A stretch of DNA of 6,525 nucleotides from Parcubacteria group bacterium (GTDB taxonomy: Bacteria; Patescibacteriota; Minisyncoccia; JACPCQ01), in NCBI GenBank assembly GCA_016179715.1, contig JACPCQ010000044.1, positions 1 through 6,525 of the forward strand, in the 5' to 3' direction. A program made the position numbers and the translations under genes. Below are positions 4,665 to 6,525 of the stretch, piece by piece. The number at the start of each line of letters is the position of its first letter. Position 1 is the first letter of the stretch. The notes below the pieces were generated by a model. It had not been told where the DNA came from and did no database searches. It saw nothing but the letters and a program-made list of their open reading frames with translations.

Positions 4665-6323
4665 ATGACGCATCGTCGGGAAAAACAACTGCTCATTGCT
4701 GTCCTGCTCATCGCCGCGCTTTTGCGGCTGTGGGCGCTTGGAGCGGGAGATCCGGTAAATGACGAAGCATTGATTGCTTTTCGCGCGGTGGGCATGTTGG
4801 ATTTTGACGAAGCGCCAACGCAGCCGACTCCGCTGGAATGGTTTGACCCCGCTCGTCCCTTCTGGACGCGCCTCTCGTTCCACGACCACCCGCCATTGGT
4901 GTTTTTGACGCAACACATCTTTATGCGGGTCTTTGGCGAGCGTGTCTGGGCGTTCCGGCTGCCGTCCGCGCTTTTGGGTATTGCGTCGGTGTACGTGTTA
5001 TATCTGGTCGGCAGACGGCTGTATGGAAAAAGGGCCGGCCTGGCTGCCGCAACAGTATTCGGCTTTACGCTCAACAGCGTATATATCTCGCGCGTCGGCA
5101 TGCAGGAGGCATACGTAATTTTTTTCGTGCTGCTTACGTTGTATGCCTTTCTCTGTGCGCTGGAACGCCGGCGTTGGTTTTTGTGGGTTGGCGTTGCGTT
5201 GGGGCTGGGACTGCTTGCAAAATACACCGCGGCGGTTATCGTTCCGGCACTGCTCCTTTATGCTCTATTGTTCCGGCGGGACATATTTCGGATGCGGCAG
5301 TTTTGGATTGGCGCGGGGATCGCGCTCCTGCTCTTTTTGCCGGTCATTTTTTACAATGTCCAGATGTATCGTGCGGTCGGGCATTTTGATTTTCAATTCT
5401 CTTTCATATTCGGCCAGCAGCCAAAAGAATGGCTTTCCGCTCCCGGAAAAGAAATTGGCACGCTCGGCGAACGGTTGCGCGTATTTTTTCCGCGGCTTAT
5501 CGCTACCCATTCATGGGTGTTTCTTTTTCTTTCTGCCGCAAGTGTTGTAGGATTTTTTGCGGCATTGGCGCGCAATGCGCGCGTGGTTTTACGACGCCAT
5601 GCGCTCTTGTTGTTTGCGGGCGGTTTTGTCGTGTTACTGCTTTTGGCCATTGGCCCGTCATTTCGCTTTCTTGCCATGCTCACGCCGTTTTTTGCGCTCG
5701 CGGCAGGCGTGTGTATTGCGAAGGCGTTGGAGGGTCGGTGGAAAAATGCGCGCGCGGCGGCGTTCGGCGGCTTGTTGTTGTTTGAAGCTTTTTACGCGGC
5801 AAATAATCAGTGGCGCGCATCACCCATTGGGCCGGAACTCTGGTTTTCATCGCGCGTGCGCCAGGAAAGCGCAGACTTGGGATTTAACGGGCTCGGAGCA
5901 TATTTCCAACGCGAGTTTTCCGGCCGCCTGCCCGCGCTTACGTTTAACGTGCGCTATCAATTTCTTGAAACGCTCCGCCAACGCGCGATTGATGAAGGGA
6001 TTGCGCAGCGTGCGGAGCTCTATCCCGCGCTTGTGGTGTTTGACGGAGAGTTTAGCCGCGCCGAACGCATCGCGCGGCTCTGGGCTCTTGACCGTCTGTT
6101 GATTTATCACGCCTGGCCGGTGATTGATTCTGGCTCGTATGCTGCCGCAATTTCGCAGCACGGCGCGGATTATTATCGACAGCTCGGATTTAAAAATTTC
6201 TATATCATTTCTAAAGGAGATGCACTGCCCGCGCAGATACTGCAGCCGTTGCTTCAAGAGGCGGAACTTGTGCGTATTCCGAATGGAAAGGGAGAGACGG
6301 CGTTTCGCGTCTATCACATATAG
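4665..6323 (+). CDS. GT-C family glycosyltransferase, GT39/PMT-like (552 aa)
   Basis: This is a membrane glycosyltransferase of the PMT/ArnT-like type (PMT_2 superfamily), expected to use a polyprenyl-phosphate sugar as donor on the outer face of the membrane. After the first transmembrane helix (residues 8-24), the first extracytoplasmic loop carries an acidic motif, DPVNDEA (29-35), equivalent to the catalytic D-E motif. FHDHPPLVFLTQ (72-83) is the family HPPL loop, followed by RLPSALLGIASV (98-109), GKRAGLAAA (121-129), SRVGMQEA (142-149) and LLAKYTAA (183-190). Further membrane helices run to about residue 375. The C-terminal 175 residues form a soluble domain that starts near LWFSSRVRQES. 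The acceptor cannot be told. ATG 4665 has no SD, so translation may start on a leaderless or short leader mRNA. The gene is divergent from the DUF2079 gene. Confidence 0.94.
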   Translation: MTHRREKQLLIAVLLIAALLRLWALGAGDPVNDEALIAFRAVGMLDFDEAPTQPTPLEWFDPARPFWTRLSFHDHPPLVFLTQHIFMRVFGERVWAFRLPSALLGIASVYVLYLVGRRLYGKRAGLAAATVFGFTLNSVYISRVGMQEAYVIFFVLLTLYAFLCALERRRWFLWVGVALGLGLLAKYTAAVIVPALLLYALLFRRDIFRMRQFWIGAGIALLLFLPVIFYNVQMYRAVGHFDFQFSFIFGQQPKEWLSAPGKEIGTLGERLRVFFPRLIATHSWVFLFLSAASVVGFFAALARNARVVLRRHALLLFAGGFVVLLLLAIGPSFRFLAMLTPFFALAAGVCIAKALEGRWKNARAAAFGGLLLFEAFYAANNQWRASPIGPELWFSSRVRQESADLGFNGLGAYFQREFSGRLPALTFNVRYQFLETLRQRAIDEGIAQRAELYPALVVFDGEFSRAERIARLWALDRLLIYHAWPVIDSGSYAAAISQHGADYYRQLGFKNFYIISKGDALPAQILQPLLQEAELVRIPNGKGETAFRVYHI

Positions 6324-6375
6324 GATTAAGCGGTGAGCTCCCATCATAAACCTCGTTGTTAAGAAGTATGTTGTG

Positions 6376-6410
6376 CGAAATAAGAAAACGCGCCGTCAAT
6401 ACGGCGCGTT
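6376..6410 (-). terminator. Intrinsic terminator for a leftward gene at the right edge
   Basis: A perfect 10-bp stem, AACGCGCCGT/ACGGCGCGTT (6387-6396 with 6401-6410), closes a four-base loop. On the - strand it is followed by TTCTTATTTCG, a good T-tract; on the + strand only ACGCTCTCTCT follows. It therefore mainly serves transcription coming from the right, though it may also stop the glycosyltransferase mRNA. Confidence 0.8.
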
Positions 6411-6441
6411 ACGCTCTCTCTAACCAACGGGGAAACTAAAT

Positions 6442-6525
6442 CTAAATAGCGATGGTCAGTCTCCTAAAGTCCCGAACCAGGAATGATTGATGTGGGCTTT
6501 TCCTATTTTGCTCAAGAAGCTTTTC
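6442..6525 (-). CDS. Possible 3' end of an unknown leftward gene (27 codons visible)
   Basis: A leftward frame is open from the right edge to a TAG at 6444-6442 and ends with VRDFRRLTIAI. It stops 32 bp before the leftward terminator, which is what makes a gene end here likely. A second frame, ending at a TGA at 6458-6456 (HINHSWFGTLGD), is almost as plausible, so the true frame is uncertain. Nothing can be said about function. Confidence 0.3.
   Translation of the reverse strand, partial: EKLLEQNRKSPHQSFLVRDFRRLTIAI

Noticed and set aside
4652..5227. Leftward 191-codon ORF opposite the glycosyltransferase gene
   Set aside because: It is a shadow of the G/C-rich third positions of a convincing GT-C gene, with a low-complexity Ser/Arg/Lys composition and no SD.

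Overview
The window looks like a piece of a small-genome bacterium, most likely a Patescibacteria/CPR (Parcubacteria-type) lineage. This is inferred from style and gene content: an M17 aminopeptidase, many very small orphan genes, a DUF2079 membrane protein and a GT-C glycosyltransferase. TGA, TAA and TAG all act as ordinary stops. No rRNA or tRNA is visible to confirm the lineage.

Left part (1-1379): the 3' end of an M17 leucyl-type aminopeptidase runs rightward into a bidirectional terminator. A leftward two-gene operon of unknown small proteins converges on it from the other side. That operon has a near-consensus promoter (TTGACA-17 bp-TATACT), Shine-Dalgarno (SD) supported TTG and GTG starts, and the shared terminator. 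Divergent from it is a small basic protein that probably has a leaderless mRNA.

Middle part (1380-3123): two rightward units share one unusual design. Each has a TTGACA promoter, a 28-30 codon ORF starting almost at the predicted transcription start, an intrinsic terminator about 150 nt downstream, and then an SD-led gene of unknown function. The first short ORF carries Phe-Phe-Phe-Val-Phe-Phe. The second has eight leucines in eleven codons. In both leaders a long alternative helix can form that excludes the terminator. This is the layout of ribosome-mediated (pheA/leu-type) transcription attenuation, but it sits in front of uncharacterised genes: a 230-aa protein, and an overlapping 39-aa/69-aa pair. 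This is the most interesting signal in the window. Translations and pairings are read directly; the regulatory role is inference.

Right part (3150-6323): two divergent polytopic membrane proteins, a DUF2079 protein (leftward) and a GT39/PMT-like glycosyltransferase (rightward), start only 23 bp apart. They probably act in cell-surface glycosylation using lipid-linked sugars. The DUF2079 stop codon lies inside a 26-bp perfect palindrome. At the right edge a leftward terminator points to another gene entering from outside, of which at most a short 3' end is visible.
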